NCBI GenBank assembly: GCA_947594085.1
Contig: CANQEB010000005.1
Span: 1-23,183, forward strand
Length of the DNA: 23,183 nt
From: an uncultured Lachnospiraceae bacterium
GTDB lineage: Bacteria; Bacillota; Clostridia; Lachnospirales; Lachnospiraceae
Direction of reading: 5' to 3'
The position numbers and the translations under genes were made by a program. This document shows, in pieces, positions 1-7,549 of this stretch. The number at the start of each line of letters is the position of its first letter. Position 1 is the first letter of the stretch. A model generated the notes under the pieces. It saw only the letters and a program-made list of their open reading frames with translations. It was not told the origin of the DNA and searched no databases.

Positions 1-777
1 AACCTGCTTCTTCCACGCCTCTTCCACTATAGCTGGCTTCAACATAGTCGGTGGGAGCGGCTGGAATGGAAGACGCCTCTCATTAAGTAACCAGTACAGT
101 ACCAAACCAAGCGAACAGATATCTGCCTTGTTTCCGTACGGACGTCCCTGATATACCTCCGGCGCCATATACCCAGGTGTACCTGTCTTAGTCGCGTTCG
201 TGGTATGTTCCATTGTTCTGGCAATTCCGAAATCCCCCAGCTTATAATCTCCGGCTTTGGAGAGAAGAATGTTTTGTGGCTTAATATCACGGTGGACAAT
301 GCCCTTCTTCTCGCACAATTCTAGCGCATGGCAGATATCTTTTCCCAGCTTTAGTGCCGTCTTTTCCGCCGTCTGCGCATCTAAGCCATTCCTGACCGCC
401 TCATTTAATGACGTCAGAAGTTCCATGCGGATAAACACGTCATAGCCCAACCCATCTGCATGCTTAACATACTTCATGTCGTAGCAGTCTACTATGTTGC
501 TGTGTCCGCTCAGTTCCCGCATCAGGTAATATTCATCTACCACATTTTTAAAGTCATCATCTATATATCCGGCGATGCTTGCATCATCATAGCCGTCACT
601 GCGCATTTCATCTATAATACTGCGATTGTCAGGAACAGTCAGCACCTTCACCGCTGCTTTCTCAACTTTCCCGAACTGATTCCGCTCTACTTCATACACA
701 GAACCAAATCTACCATTCCCAATGTTTCTTGTCACCCTCCATTCTGGCCAGACCTCACTGATTTTCTGACTGTCCAT
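1..777 (-). CDS. Ser/Thr protein kinase, N-terminal part (cut by window edge)
   Basis: This is a eukaryotic-like (Hanks-type) Ser/Thr kinase; 259 residues are visible and the frame is still open at base 1. The catalytic landmarks are complete. They are a glycine loop IGNGRFG (residues 19-25), ATP-binding Lys44 in AAVK, HRDIKPQN with catalytic Asp164, DFG at 182-184, and an activation segment TGTPGYMAPE (198-207). The ATG at 777-775 has a GGAGAGAG ribosome binding site just upstream. The first residues (MDSQxIS) and all motif positions match the next two kinases of the operon exactly, so the three are tandem paralogs. It follows kinase 2 by 54 bases in the same direction. It probably phosphorylates T7SS or envelope proteins on Thr; that is inferred from context. 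The C-terminus, possibly with membrane or sensor domains, lies outside the window. Confidence 0.93.
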   Translation of the reverse strand, partial: MDSQKISEVWPEWRVTRNIGNGRFGSVYEVERNQFGKVEKAAVKVLTVPDNRSIIDEMRSDGYDDASIAGYIDDDFKNVVDEYYLMRELSGHSNIVDCYDMKYVKHADGLGYDVFIRMELLTSLNEAVRNGLDAQTAEKTALKLGKDICHALELCEKKGIVHRDIKPQNILLSKAGDYKLGDFGIARTMEHTTNATKTGTPGYMAPEVYQGRPYGNKADICSLGLVLYWLLNERRLPFQPLPPTMLKPAIVEEAWKKQV

Positions 778-831
778 CTTCTCTCTCCTCTGCCCCTTGT
801 ATGTTCAGCTTCCTGTAAATAAGTCAGCCGC

Positions 832-2541
832 TTATCCTTTATTTCGTTTCTTCTTTTCTTTCTCTGCTTTCATGGATATGCTCAGAGCACGTGCAGCCAC
901 GTATCCCAGAATGACGCCCAGCACCATTATGACATACGAACCATTTCCCTCAGGATCAAAGCCAAGCAGCACCGCCACACCCGCAATGCCCATAAGAGCC
1001 GGAACAATTCCAAGAAATGTTCCTAAATTCTCACAGCCCAAAAACGTTGGTATCATGCAAAGCGCGATCAAAATCAGCGAGACAAACAGACACTCTAACG
1101 CGGACTCGCTTCCATTATTATCCTGATATATCATATACGCTCCCGGAATCGCACACGCCACTATGTAAATCAACAGCATAAGTCTGGGATTTTCCAGCAT
1201 CAGCGCTGAGTTGGCATGCTGGTTCTGCTCCTGGTTCTGTGGCACGACAGACTTTGAAGCGGCAGGCCTTGGAGCAGCAGGCTTTGAAGCGGCAGGCCTT
1301 GGAGACGGAGCTTTTGGCTCGGACTTTACTCCCACGGTTTTTTCGAATTCTGGGGTCCTGTCGTCTCTGGGTTTTCCCGCTTTTTGAACTCCGATGGTTT
1401 CCGCCGTCCCCCAGCCTGCGCCTATGGTGCCTGCTGTACCGCCCACGGTGCCTGTGCTTCCTCCTCTTGTACCGGTGCCACTCTCGCTGGCAGTCTGTGA
1501 GCCACCGATCGTGCCAGCTACATTGTCAGTCCCAAATAAACCGCCACTCGCACCGAAGCTGTCAGCACCGCTCGTTTTCTCCTGCGTCCTGTCTCCCTCA
1601 GTTCCCTGCGTTTCCTCATATCTCCCACTCTCCACCAGTTCCAGCGCCTGCAGCATTTCATCCGCGGACGCGAAGCGATCCTTCGCCTCGTATGCGCACG
1701 CTTTCAGCACCACACGTTTCAATGCCTCGTTCCCGTTCTTCGGAGCCGGAATAGGAGCTCCTCTAAGCCTTTTGTTCCATGCGGCAATTTCCTCAGACCG
1801 TTTCGGAGCAATCGGCGGGAACGGCAGAAACGGAAGACGTTTCTCATTGAGCAGCCAGTACAGCACAAGTCCCAGTGAACAGATATCCGCAGCATGCCCA
1901 TACGGACGCCCCTGATATACCTCCGGCGCCATGTATCCATATGTACCTGTCTTGGTAGCGTTCGTGGTATGCTCCATTGTCCTTGCGATACCAAAATCCC
2001 CAAGTTTATAATCCCCGAATTCAGAGACGAGAATATTCTGCGACTTAATGTCGCGGTGTACAATGTTTTTCTTCTCGCACAGCTGAAGCGCCCGGCAAAT
2101 ATCCTTTCCCAGCCTCAGAGCCATGCTTTCGGCAGTCTGTGGGTCCAGGTTATTCCCGGCCGCCTTACTCAGCGGCGTCAGCAGTTCCATGCGGATAAAT
2201 ACATCGTATCCCGGTTCATCCGTATGCTGCACATATTTCAGGTCGTCACCGTTTACCACATTGCTGTGACCCCTCAGCTCTGCCATCAGGTAATATTCTT
2301 TTACCAGGCCTTCCAGTTCATCTTTCATGCGTTCGGCAATGCTCTCATTGTCATAGCCGTCGCCGCGCATCTCATCTATGATGCTGCTGTTCTCCGGAAT
2401 CGTCAGCGTTTTCACCGCCGCTTTTTCGACTACCCCGAACTGGTTCCGCTCCACTTCATAGACACAGCCGAAACTGCCACGCCCAAGCATTCTAACGACC
2501 TTCCAGCCCGGCCAGACCTCACTGATTCTCTGACTGTCCAT
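832..2541 (-). CDS. Ser/Thr protein kinase with Thr/Gly-rich linker and four C-terminal membrane segments
   Basis: The protein has 569 residues. The kinase domain spans about 10-300: glycine loop LGRGSFG, Lys44, HRD with Asp164, DFG 182-184 and TGTYGYMAPE at 198-207. The usual HRDIKPQN is HRDIKSQN here, a Pro to Ser change next to the catalytic loop. A low-complexity linker (about 330-440) is first rich in Thr-Ile/Val-Gly units, then in Pro/Ala/Lys. Four hydrophobic stretches follow at about 453-473, 481-502, 507-527 and 536-554, and the end is Lys-rich. The topology suggests a cytoplasmic kinase tethered to the membrane, with Thr residues in the linker that could be phosphorylated and read by FHA domains (inference). 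A GGAGAGGG ribosome binding site lies 11 bases before the ATG. The gene sits between the 165-aa gene and kinase 1, all co-directional. Confidence 0.94.
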   Translation of the reverse strand: MDSQRISEVWPGWKVVRMLGRGSFGCVYEVERNQFGVVEKAAVKTLTIPENSSIIDEMRGDGYDNESIAERMKDELEGLVKEYYLMAELRGHSNVVNGDDLKYVQHTDEPGYDVFIRMELLTPLSKAAGNNLDPQTAESMALRLGKDICRALQLCEKKNIVHRDIKSQNILVSEFGDYKLGDFGIARTMEHTTNATKTGTYGYMAPEVYQGRPYGHAADICSLGLVLYWLLNEKRLPFLPFPPIAPKRSEEIAAWNKRLRGAPIPAPKNGNEALKRVVLKACAYEAKDRFASADEMLQALELVESGRYEETQGTEGDRTQEKTSGADSFGASGGLFGTDNVAGTIGGSQTASESGTGTRGGSTGTVGGTAGTIGAGWGTAETIGVQKAGKPRDDRTPEFEKTVGVKSEPKAPSPRPAASKPAAPRPAASKSVVPQNQEQNQHANSALMLENPRLMLLIYIVACAIPGAYMIYQDNNGSESALECLFVSLILIALCMIPTFLGCENLGTFLGIVPALMGIAGVAVLLGFDPEGNGSYVIMVLGVILGYVAARALSISMKAEKEKKKRNKG

Positions 2542-2568
2542 CTTCTTCTCATCCCTCTCCTTTGAGCT

Positions 2569-3066
2569 TTAAATACACAACGTTGGAAACGCCAGAATCG
2601 CCATCATGACACCCTGCCCAAGCTCTTTTTCAAACACAATGTCAAAATATGGCTTTACATCGAATCCCGCCAGTTCCGGAATCCAGACAGTTTCCTTATG
2701 AATTCTCGTTACTTTCGCGACCGGTGTTCCGCCGCTGAAAAAAGCGTACGCAGCGCCATTCCCGTACTCGGCCCTGATGGAAACATCCTCGGACGAAAAT
2801 TCAATATCGCAGATTCCCAGATCTCTGTATACAATTCTGAAGAGCGTCTGCCCCTGATCTGCATCGCACACGTAACGGCTCATTCCCGGGAAGAGCGTAG
2901 AGGCCGGATCAAACTCACTGACCCACTTTTCCCCGTAGCCGCGCACATGGACAAGCGTTTTCATAGGATCGGATCTTTCCGAAACGTTGCACACCTCTTC
3001 TTTATCCTGATAAATAGCATATCCAAACGCACCCGTGGCACTGTATTGGTACCCTGTCATATTCAC
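2569..3066 (-). CDS. unrecognised 165-aa protein of the T7SS/kinase operon
   Basis: I do not recognise this protein with confidence. It is 165 residues, has no signal peptide or obvious catalytic motif, and alternates short beta-like segments. It ends in a hydrophobic FDVKPYFDIVFEKE region followed by VMMAILAFPTL. That ending loosely resembles the last strand and helix of tubby/LURP-one-like beta barrels, which is a weak impression only. The start chosen is GTG (3066-3064): a GGGGAGG ribosome binding site lies 8 bases upstream, whereas the in-frame ATG two codons later would be 14 bases away. The GTG overlaps the end of a 30-codon kinase relic (ATGTGA), so translation may be coupled. The gene is 27 bases upstream of kinase 2 in the same operon. 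Confidence 0.8.
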   Translation of the reverse strand: MNMTGYQYSATGAFGYAIYQDKEEVCNVSERSDPMKTLVHVRGYGEKWVSEFDPASTLFPGMSRYVCDADQGQTLFRIVYRDLGICDIEFSSEDVSIRAEYGNGAAYAFFSGGTPVAKVTRIHKETVWIPELAGFDVKPYFDIVFEKELGQGVMMAILAFPTLCI

Positions 3067-3155
3067 ATCAATCGCCTCCCCAGATCACTGCCATGCCCAA
3101 GCGTCTTCCCCCTTCTTCGGTTCGTCCAGATTCCACTGATTATCTGACTGTCCAT
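3063..3155 (-). pseudogene. relic of a kinase gene 5' end (30 codons)
   Basis: Reading leftward from 3155, an ATG preceded by AAAGGAGAGAGAAG opens a 30-codon frame beginning MDSQIISGIW and containing LGHGS. It aligns without gaps to the first 23 codons of kinase 2 (MDSQRISEVW ... LGRGS). By hand count about 49 of 69 bases are identical, and the upstream ribosome binding site also matches that of kinase 1. After the first glycine-loop residues the similarity stops and the frame ends at TGA (3065-3063). This is what remains of a further tandem kinase copy, cut off where the 165-aa gene begins. It could now serve as a short leader peptide coupling translation to that gene (inference). Confidence 0.72.
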
Positions 3156-3177
3156 CTTCTCTCTCCTTTGATCATCG

Positions 3178-6009
3178 TTATTTGGCCACCCGCACGATTG
3201 CCGGACGCAGCAGCTCTTCTCCCCAGAAATAGCCTCTCCTCACCTCGCCGATAACCGCCAGATTCGTCATGTTTGCAACCGTCTCATATGAGACGGCTGA
3301 ATGTCTGTTCACATCAAACATGCAGCCCTCCGCCTCCACCGGCCGTACGCCTGCGTGTTCCTCGAGCGCTTTCTGAAGTCCGAAATAGGTTGTCGACAGC
3401 ATAATATCCGCGGCTCCCAGTACGCTGTTCGATCTGCTCCTCAACCCATATTCGAGATTGTCGACGATTTCCAGAAGCTCATACAGCAGGTCGGCGTCTG
3501 CGCTTTCTCCTGACAGGTTCCCGGGCGTTTTGTCGTAAGACAGGCCGCGTTTGCCCAGAAACGCTCTGCACTGCTTCTCGACCTGTCTCATTCCCTGTAC
3601 CGTCGGAGAATTCTGCTCGGAAGAAGGCAAGCGCACAAGAGCATCATAAAAGGTGCTCATCATCGCCCAGGCGTTCTTCAGCAGTTCCTTCCGATCGATT
3701 TCCCTGCTTTTCGCCGCTATCGGTACCCTCGTCGTCGACAGAGAGACCGATGTGCTTGCTTTCTTTTTGCTCTCAGGGTCAGTCACACTGATCTCGACAG
3801 CACTGCTAAAAGTATTCAAATCCAGGAAAAGCTCCACTGAATCCGCCGCTCTCATAATGGAAAGCAGCGCCTCTGTATTAACGGATATTGTCTCAGAAAA
3901 ATCGCTCTCATAGGTATGCCCGATATAGAGCGTCAGCAATTCTTCCGTATTCTTCCCGGCCTTTTTGCGGTCATAGGTGATGCTATTTTTGGTTGGCAGC
4001 GTTGTGTTCTCTTCAATTACCCACTGCAGCTCCTGAAGCATCTGGCCAGAAGCATCTGTCACTTCCAGGCCATAGGCAGCGCCAGTACAGTCGAGCAGGA
4101 GAATGTCTTCAGTGGCAGCATTTCCGCTTATCTTTGCGCCCTGAACTGCCGCTCCGGCAGCCGCGAACACGCATAAGGCTCCCACCTCCGCACCGGAGGC
4201 TACCGAGTTCCCCTCCGCAAAGAAATAGCACTCCGCGTTCAATTCCTCATAATCGCCCGCCCCAAACTGCCTGCGCAGAACTTTCCTCATCTCCTGCCTG
4301 GCGTCAGCCACAACGTCATGAACGCTCAGCCCGCCTCCTTTTCTAAGTGGATGCTCAAATTTATACACCATCTCCGCTACGCCTTGTCCGTACTCCTCCA
4401 GGCAGCACTCCAACACGTCGCCGGAAACCGCGCATACGAAATATTGTTTCCATTCGTCTTCCCTTTTAGCATAAGCCAGATAAAGACCGCACGCGGCTGA
4501 CGCCGTCAGGATCCTTTTCACAAGAAAGCCCGCGCGCGCCATGATCCCCTGCATATATTCCATAAACAGATAACTGAACGAAGGCATAGACAGAACGCAT
4601 TCTCTCACTGTGCCATAATATTCTGTCCGGTTCAGCTGCCTGCGCAGTTCCTGCATCAGACAGTCGCACATACGCAGCGCGTAAATCTTCATCCCCCGGC
4701 AGCTGATCTTCGCCGCTTTTTTCCATTTGCCTTGCCGCATTGTCTCAAGCACAGAATACAGCGGCGCATCCGCGTGGTATTTGCGATAACGCTCCGCCCG
4801 GTCGCCGGCCAGCACTTCGCCCACCTCCGTGACAGTGACATACGCCGGTATCGACAAAACTTTCACAGCCACTCCACGCATAAGATAGGATACATACACT
4901 TCCGTCACGCCAAAATAAATGCCCAGTATTCTCCCGTCCCTGCCTTCGCTTCCTGCATCCGCTTTTTTACTTTGTGTTCCCGCAGAGGATTTCCCAGGCC
5001 GGACGTTGTTCAGAGCATCCGTCCTGGCAGCTGCTGTGTCTGAGCTCTGACCCGCGCTGTTCTGAGCGGTATGCAGCGCTTCGGTTTTCCTTCCGCCCTC
5101 CGCCTGTTTCAGAGCCTCCAGCATCTCCTCTGCGGACGCAAAACGGTCTTTCGGATCATAAGCGCACGCTTTCCGCACTGCGTTCTTCAATGCCTCGCTG
5201 CCATTTTTGGGCGCAGGCAGCAAAACGCCCTGAAAACGTTTTGTCCGTGCTTCATCCTCAGCGGAGGCCGACGGAACCACAGGCGGAAGCGGAAGAAACG
5301 GCATACGCTTTTCGTTGAGCAGCCAGTACAGCACCAGTCCCAGAGAATAGATGTCCGCCTTATGTCCGTACGGGCGGCTCTGGTACACCTCAGGCGCCAT
5401 ATATTTATATGTGCCGGTCCTGGTGCCGCCCATGGTATGTTCCATCGTCCTGGCAATGCCAAAATCTCCCAGCTTATAATCCCCGAACTCAGAGAGAAAC
5501 AAATTCTGCGGCTTGATGTCTCGATGAACGATATTTTTCTTTTCGCACAGCATCAGCGCCCTGCAGATATCCTTTCCAAGCTTTAGTGCTGTCGCCTCGG
5601 CAGTTTTCGCATTGTATGCTTTTCCGACGACCACGGTAAGCGGTGTCAGCAGCTCCATGCGTATAAACACGTCATAGCCAGGATCGCCGGAATGCTTCAG
5701 GTATGTCAGCTCGTTGCAGTTTACTATGTTGGTATGACCCTTCAGCTCCGCCATCACATAGTATTCCTTCACGAGCTCCTGCAGTTCATCGTCCATGCGC
5801 TCTGCAACGCTGGCGTCCTCATAACCGTCGTTATATAGCTCATCAATGACACTTTGATCCTGTGGGATCGTTAGCAGCTTTAACGCGGCTTTCTCCTTTA
5901 CCCCGAACTGATCCCTCTCTATCTCATAGACATAGCCGTAACTGCCGCGTCCAAGCATCCTTACTGCTTTCCATCCCGGCAAAGCCGCGCTGATTTTCTG
6001 TTCATTCAT
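3178..6009 (-). CDS. Ser/Thr kinase - Hsp70-like - GrpE-like fusion protein
   Basis: Three domains lie in one 943-aa chain. The kinase (about 10-300) has LGRGSYG, Lys44, HRDIKPQN with Asp164, DFG 182-184 and TGTYKYMAPE. A linker leads to an Hsp70-like region (about 360-755) with LGIYFG (phosphate-1 site), VLSMPSF, TASAACG (the NEPTAA site), AAAGAAVQGAKISG, ILLLDCTGAAYGLEV, ENTTLPTKN and a substrate-binding-beta-like LFLDLN...VEISVTD. The region from about 840 to 943 matches the GrpE C-terminus: LLEIVDNLEYGL, FDVNRHSAV, LRPAIVRVAK. The Hsp70 ATPase residues look lost (DLGTT to YFGVT; catalytic Glu of NEPT to Ala; DLGGGTFD gone), so it is probably a binding module. I chose the ATG at 6009, with an AGGGG ribosome binding site, because it aligns every kinase motif number with the paralogs; a GTG at 6036 would add nine residues. 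PP2C lies just upstream. Confidence 0.93.
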   Translation of the reverse strand: MNEQKISAALPGWKAVRMLGRGSYGYVYEIERDQFGVKEKAALKLLTIPQDQSVIDELYNDGYEDASVAERMDDELQELVKEYYVMAELKGHTNIVNCNELTYLKHSGDPGYDVFIRMELLTPLTVVVGKAYNAKTAEATALKLGKDICRALMLCEKKNIVHRDIKPQNLFLSEFGDYKLGDFGIARTMEHTMGGTRTGTYKYMAPEVYQSRPYGHKADIYSLGLVLYWLLNEKRMPFLPLPPVVPSASAEDEARTKRFQGVLLPAPKNGSEALKNAVRKACAYDPKDRFASAEEMLEALKQAEGGRKTEALHTAQNSAGQSSDTAAARTDALNNVRPGKSSAGTQSKKADAGSEGRDGRILGIYFGVTEVYVSYLMRGVAVKVLSIPAYVTVTEVGEVLAGDRAERYRKYHADAPLYSVLETMRQGKWKKAAKISCRGMKIYALRMCDCLMQELRRQLNRTEYYGTVRECVLSMPSFSYLFMEYMQGIMARAGFLVKRILTASAACGLYLAYAKREDEWKQYFVCAVSGDVLECCLEEYGQGVAEMVYKFEHPLRKGGGLSVHDVVADARQEMRKVLRRQFGAGDYEELNAECYFFAEGNSVASGAEVGALCVFAAAGAAVQGAKISGNAATEDILLLDCTGAAYGLEVTDASGQMLQELQWVIEENTTLPTKNSITYDRKKAGKNTEELLTLYIGHTYESDFSETISVNTEALLSIMRAADSVELFLDLNTFSSAVEISVTDPESKKKASTSVSLSTTRVPIAAKSREIDRKELLKNAWAMMSTFYDALVRLPSSEQNSPTVQGMRQVEKQCRAFLGKRGLSYDKTPGNLSGESADADLLYELLEIVDNLEYGLRSRSNSVLGAADIMLSTTYFGLQKALEEHAGVRPVEAEGCMFDVNRHSAVSYETVANMTNLAVIGEVRRGYFWGEELLRPAIVRVAK

Positions 6010-6114
6010 CCTGCTTTTCCCCTGTTTTCCATTCACTAAACTTCCTGAGCTGAAAAGCCTGCTTCCGGCAAAAGCATGCCGGCGCAGCGCTTTTTTCGCT
6101 CATCTTATACGATT

Positions 6115-6936
6115 CTATACGATCCTGCATACAATCACAGTGATATTGTCCCTGCCGCCTGCCTCAAGCGCAGCGTTAATCAGCGTCTGTACACAAACCT
6201 GAGGTTCTCTCTCTCCAAGCAGCACCGAACAGATTGCCTGTTCTTCTACCATGTCCGTCAGACCGTCGCTGCAGATAAGAAAACAGTCGCCTTTTCTCAC
6301 GGGATAGCTTTCAATATACGGCTCGATGCGCATCTCTTCAGGATCGATTCCAAGATACTGGGTCAAATAGGGCTTCCGGCCCGTCACATTTCCTGCCTTC
6401 ATCTCAGCCTCGTCCGTATGGTCCACCGAAAGCTGCTGCATTTGTCCGCCGCTCACCCGGTAGCATCTGCTGTCTCCAAGATTGCAAACCCACATCTGTC
6501 CGGCGTAAAAAAACAGCGACGCAGCTGTAGAACCCATCTGATAGACTCCAAGGTTCTCCCCGGATCGAAACACTTCCTCATTCATCCTGTCGCACATCCT
6601 GGCCAGGGACGGAGTGATATCCACCGGATTTATGTCATCCCCGCTCTCCAGAAAGTGCGCGGCCGTCGCAGCAGAAAGATTTGAGGCAATCTCCCCATAG
6701 TCTCCGCCGCCCATTCCGTCAAACACTGCAAAAAACAACGGAGCGTCCTCCATGCCTGTCGGAACAGACTCTTTAAGGGTCAGGATTTCCGAAAGCCCAT
6801 GATTGTCACTTGGCAGATACTCTCCGTTAAAGTAGAAATTATCTTCATTATTCTGCCGCCTCTTACCGATATTGCAGCCGCAGGCGGCATATACGCCCCG
6901 CTTTAGCCCAAGATTAAGCTGAATCCGATCAAGCAT
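6115..6936 (-). CDS. PP2C-family (PPM) Ser/Thr protein phosphatase
   Basis: This is a metal-dependent phosphatase of 273 residues, the expected partner that reverses the neighbouring kinases. The PPM motifs are complete: RRQNNEDNF (about 27-34), FDGMGGGDYGE (72-82), MGSTAASLFF (134-143), NLGDSRCYR (152-160), LTQYLGID (191-198), LICSDGLTD (220-228) and GRDNITVIV (261-269). The metal-binding Asp residues D32, D73, D224 and D263 are all present. There is no membrane segment, so it should be cytoplasmic. The ATG at 6936 follows a GAGGAAAAAAGG ribosome binding site and comes 10 bases after the DUF4176 gene ends; an upstream in-frame start would overlap that gene. A PP2C/kinase pair next to an FHA-carrying secretion ATPase suggests phospho-control of secretion (inference). 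Confidence 0.95.
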   Translation of the reverse strand: MLDRIQLNLGLKRGVYAACGCNIGKRRQNNEDNFYFNGEYLPSDNHGLSEILTLKESVPTGMEDAPLFFAVFDGMGGGDYGEIASNLSAATAAHFLESGDDINPVDITPSLARMCDRMNEEVFRSGENLGVYQMGSTAASLFFYAGQMWVCNLGDSRCYRVSGGQMQQLSVDHTDEAEMKAGNVTGRKPYLTQYLGIDPEEMRIEPYIESYPVRKGDCFLICSDGLTDMVEEQAICSVLLGEREPQVCVQTLINAALEAGGRDNITVIVCRIV

Positions 6937-6946
6937 CCTTTTTTCC

Positions 6947-7210
6947 TCACTTCGCACATTTCTGAAGTCTCTTTCTGAAGTCCGCTTCCTGCTCATCCGA
7001 ATAGCCCTCGCGAACCACCTTTTTCACCTTGTCATGGTTAAACAGGATCGTGTCTCCGCACAAAGACCAGCCGACCGCGGCATTGATTCCCAGATATGTA
7101 TACCTTTCACCAGTTTCCAGGTCAACAGGATAATAGCCTGCAATCATAATCTCCGTCTGAGAGTTTTCCAGATTTATTACCGTTCCCAGCGAATACAACT
7201 GTTCCATCAT
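6947..7210 (-). CDS. DUF4176-family small protein of T7SS locus
   Basis: The protein has 87 residues with the DUF4176 pattern: SLGTVINLEN near the start, IMIAGYYP, a YTYLGINAAVGW core, ILFNHDKVKKVVREGY and a short charged tail. The family is typically found in Firmicutes WXG100/T7SS clusters, and its biochemical function is unknown to me. The start overlaps the previous gene's stop as ATGA, with GGAGGG a few bases upstream; the second Met, one codon in, would give better spacing. Its size and motif order resemble the gene just upstream, so the two look like divergent paralogs. I infer an accessory cytoplasmic role in the operon. Confidence 0.8.
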   Translation of the reverse strand: MMEQLYSLGTVINLENSQTEIMIAGYYPVDLETGERYTYLGINAAVGWSLCGDTILFNHDKVKKVVREGYSDEQEADFRKRLQKCAK

Positions 7211-7539
7211 GCTCCCTCCAATCCCGTTTTCGACAGCTTCGCAAAATGGTCCAAAATCGTCTTCGTGTCTGCCTTTTCTGCCGCAATTTCCATGTTATCC
7301 ACATAGCTGAGATAAGCCTCCGCCTGCGCCGTCCGGGGGCTTTCCCACACAGTCTCTGTCTCATCCGCGCGCACAAGGCGGCAGCTCTCACTCCCCGAAA
7401 AACCGTACGGATAAGGAACGATTAGATAAGATTTTGTCAGGTAACCATCCTCCGATTCATCGAAACGAATGCCTGTCACCATTGCTTTTATACCCTTTAT
7501 CTCAACAATAGATCCAACCGATAATGTCTTCTTCCCCAT
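7207..7539 (-). CDS. DUF4176-like small protein
   Basis: The protein has 110 residues. SVGSIVEIKG, KAMVTGIRF and the VPYPYGFSGSE core follow the same beta-rich layout as DUF4176 proteins. A C-terminal helical extension (about 70-110) is absent from its shorter neighbour. No catalytic motif or membrane segment is seen. The ATG at 7539 has an AGGAGG ribosome binding site six bases upstream, which overlaps the stop of the long WXG100 gene. Its stop overlaps the next start (ATGA), so the pair is probably translationally coupled. The family assignment is my reading of the pattern and is less certain than for the neighbour. Confidence 0.74.
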   Translation of the reverse strand: MGKKTLSVGSIVEIKGIKAMVTGIRFDESEDGYLTKSYLIVPYPYGFSGSESCRLVRADETETVWESPRTAQAEAYLSYVDNMEIAAEKADTKTILDHFAKLSKTGLEGA

Positions 7540-7549
7540 GTTCCGCCTC

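Noticed and set aside
6010..6036. GTG start nine codons upstream for the fusion kinase
   Set aside because: Possible (AGGA upstream), but the ATG at 6009 aligns exactly with the paralog starts and has a better-placed AGGGG.
6065..6082. CCGGCA/TGCCGG hairpin between PP2C and the fusion kinase as a terminator
   Set aside because: Six-base stem without an adjacent T-tract in the transcribed direction; at most a weak processing or pausing site.
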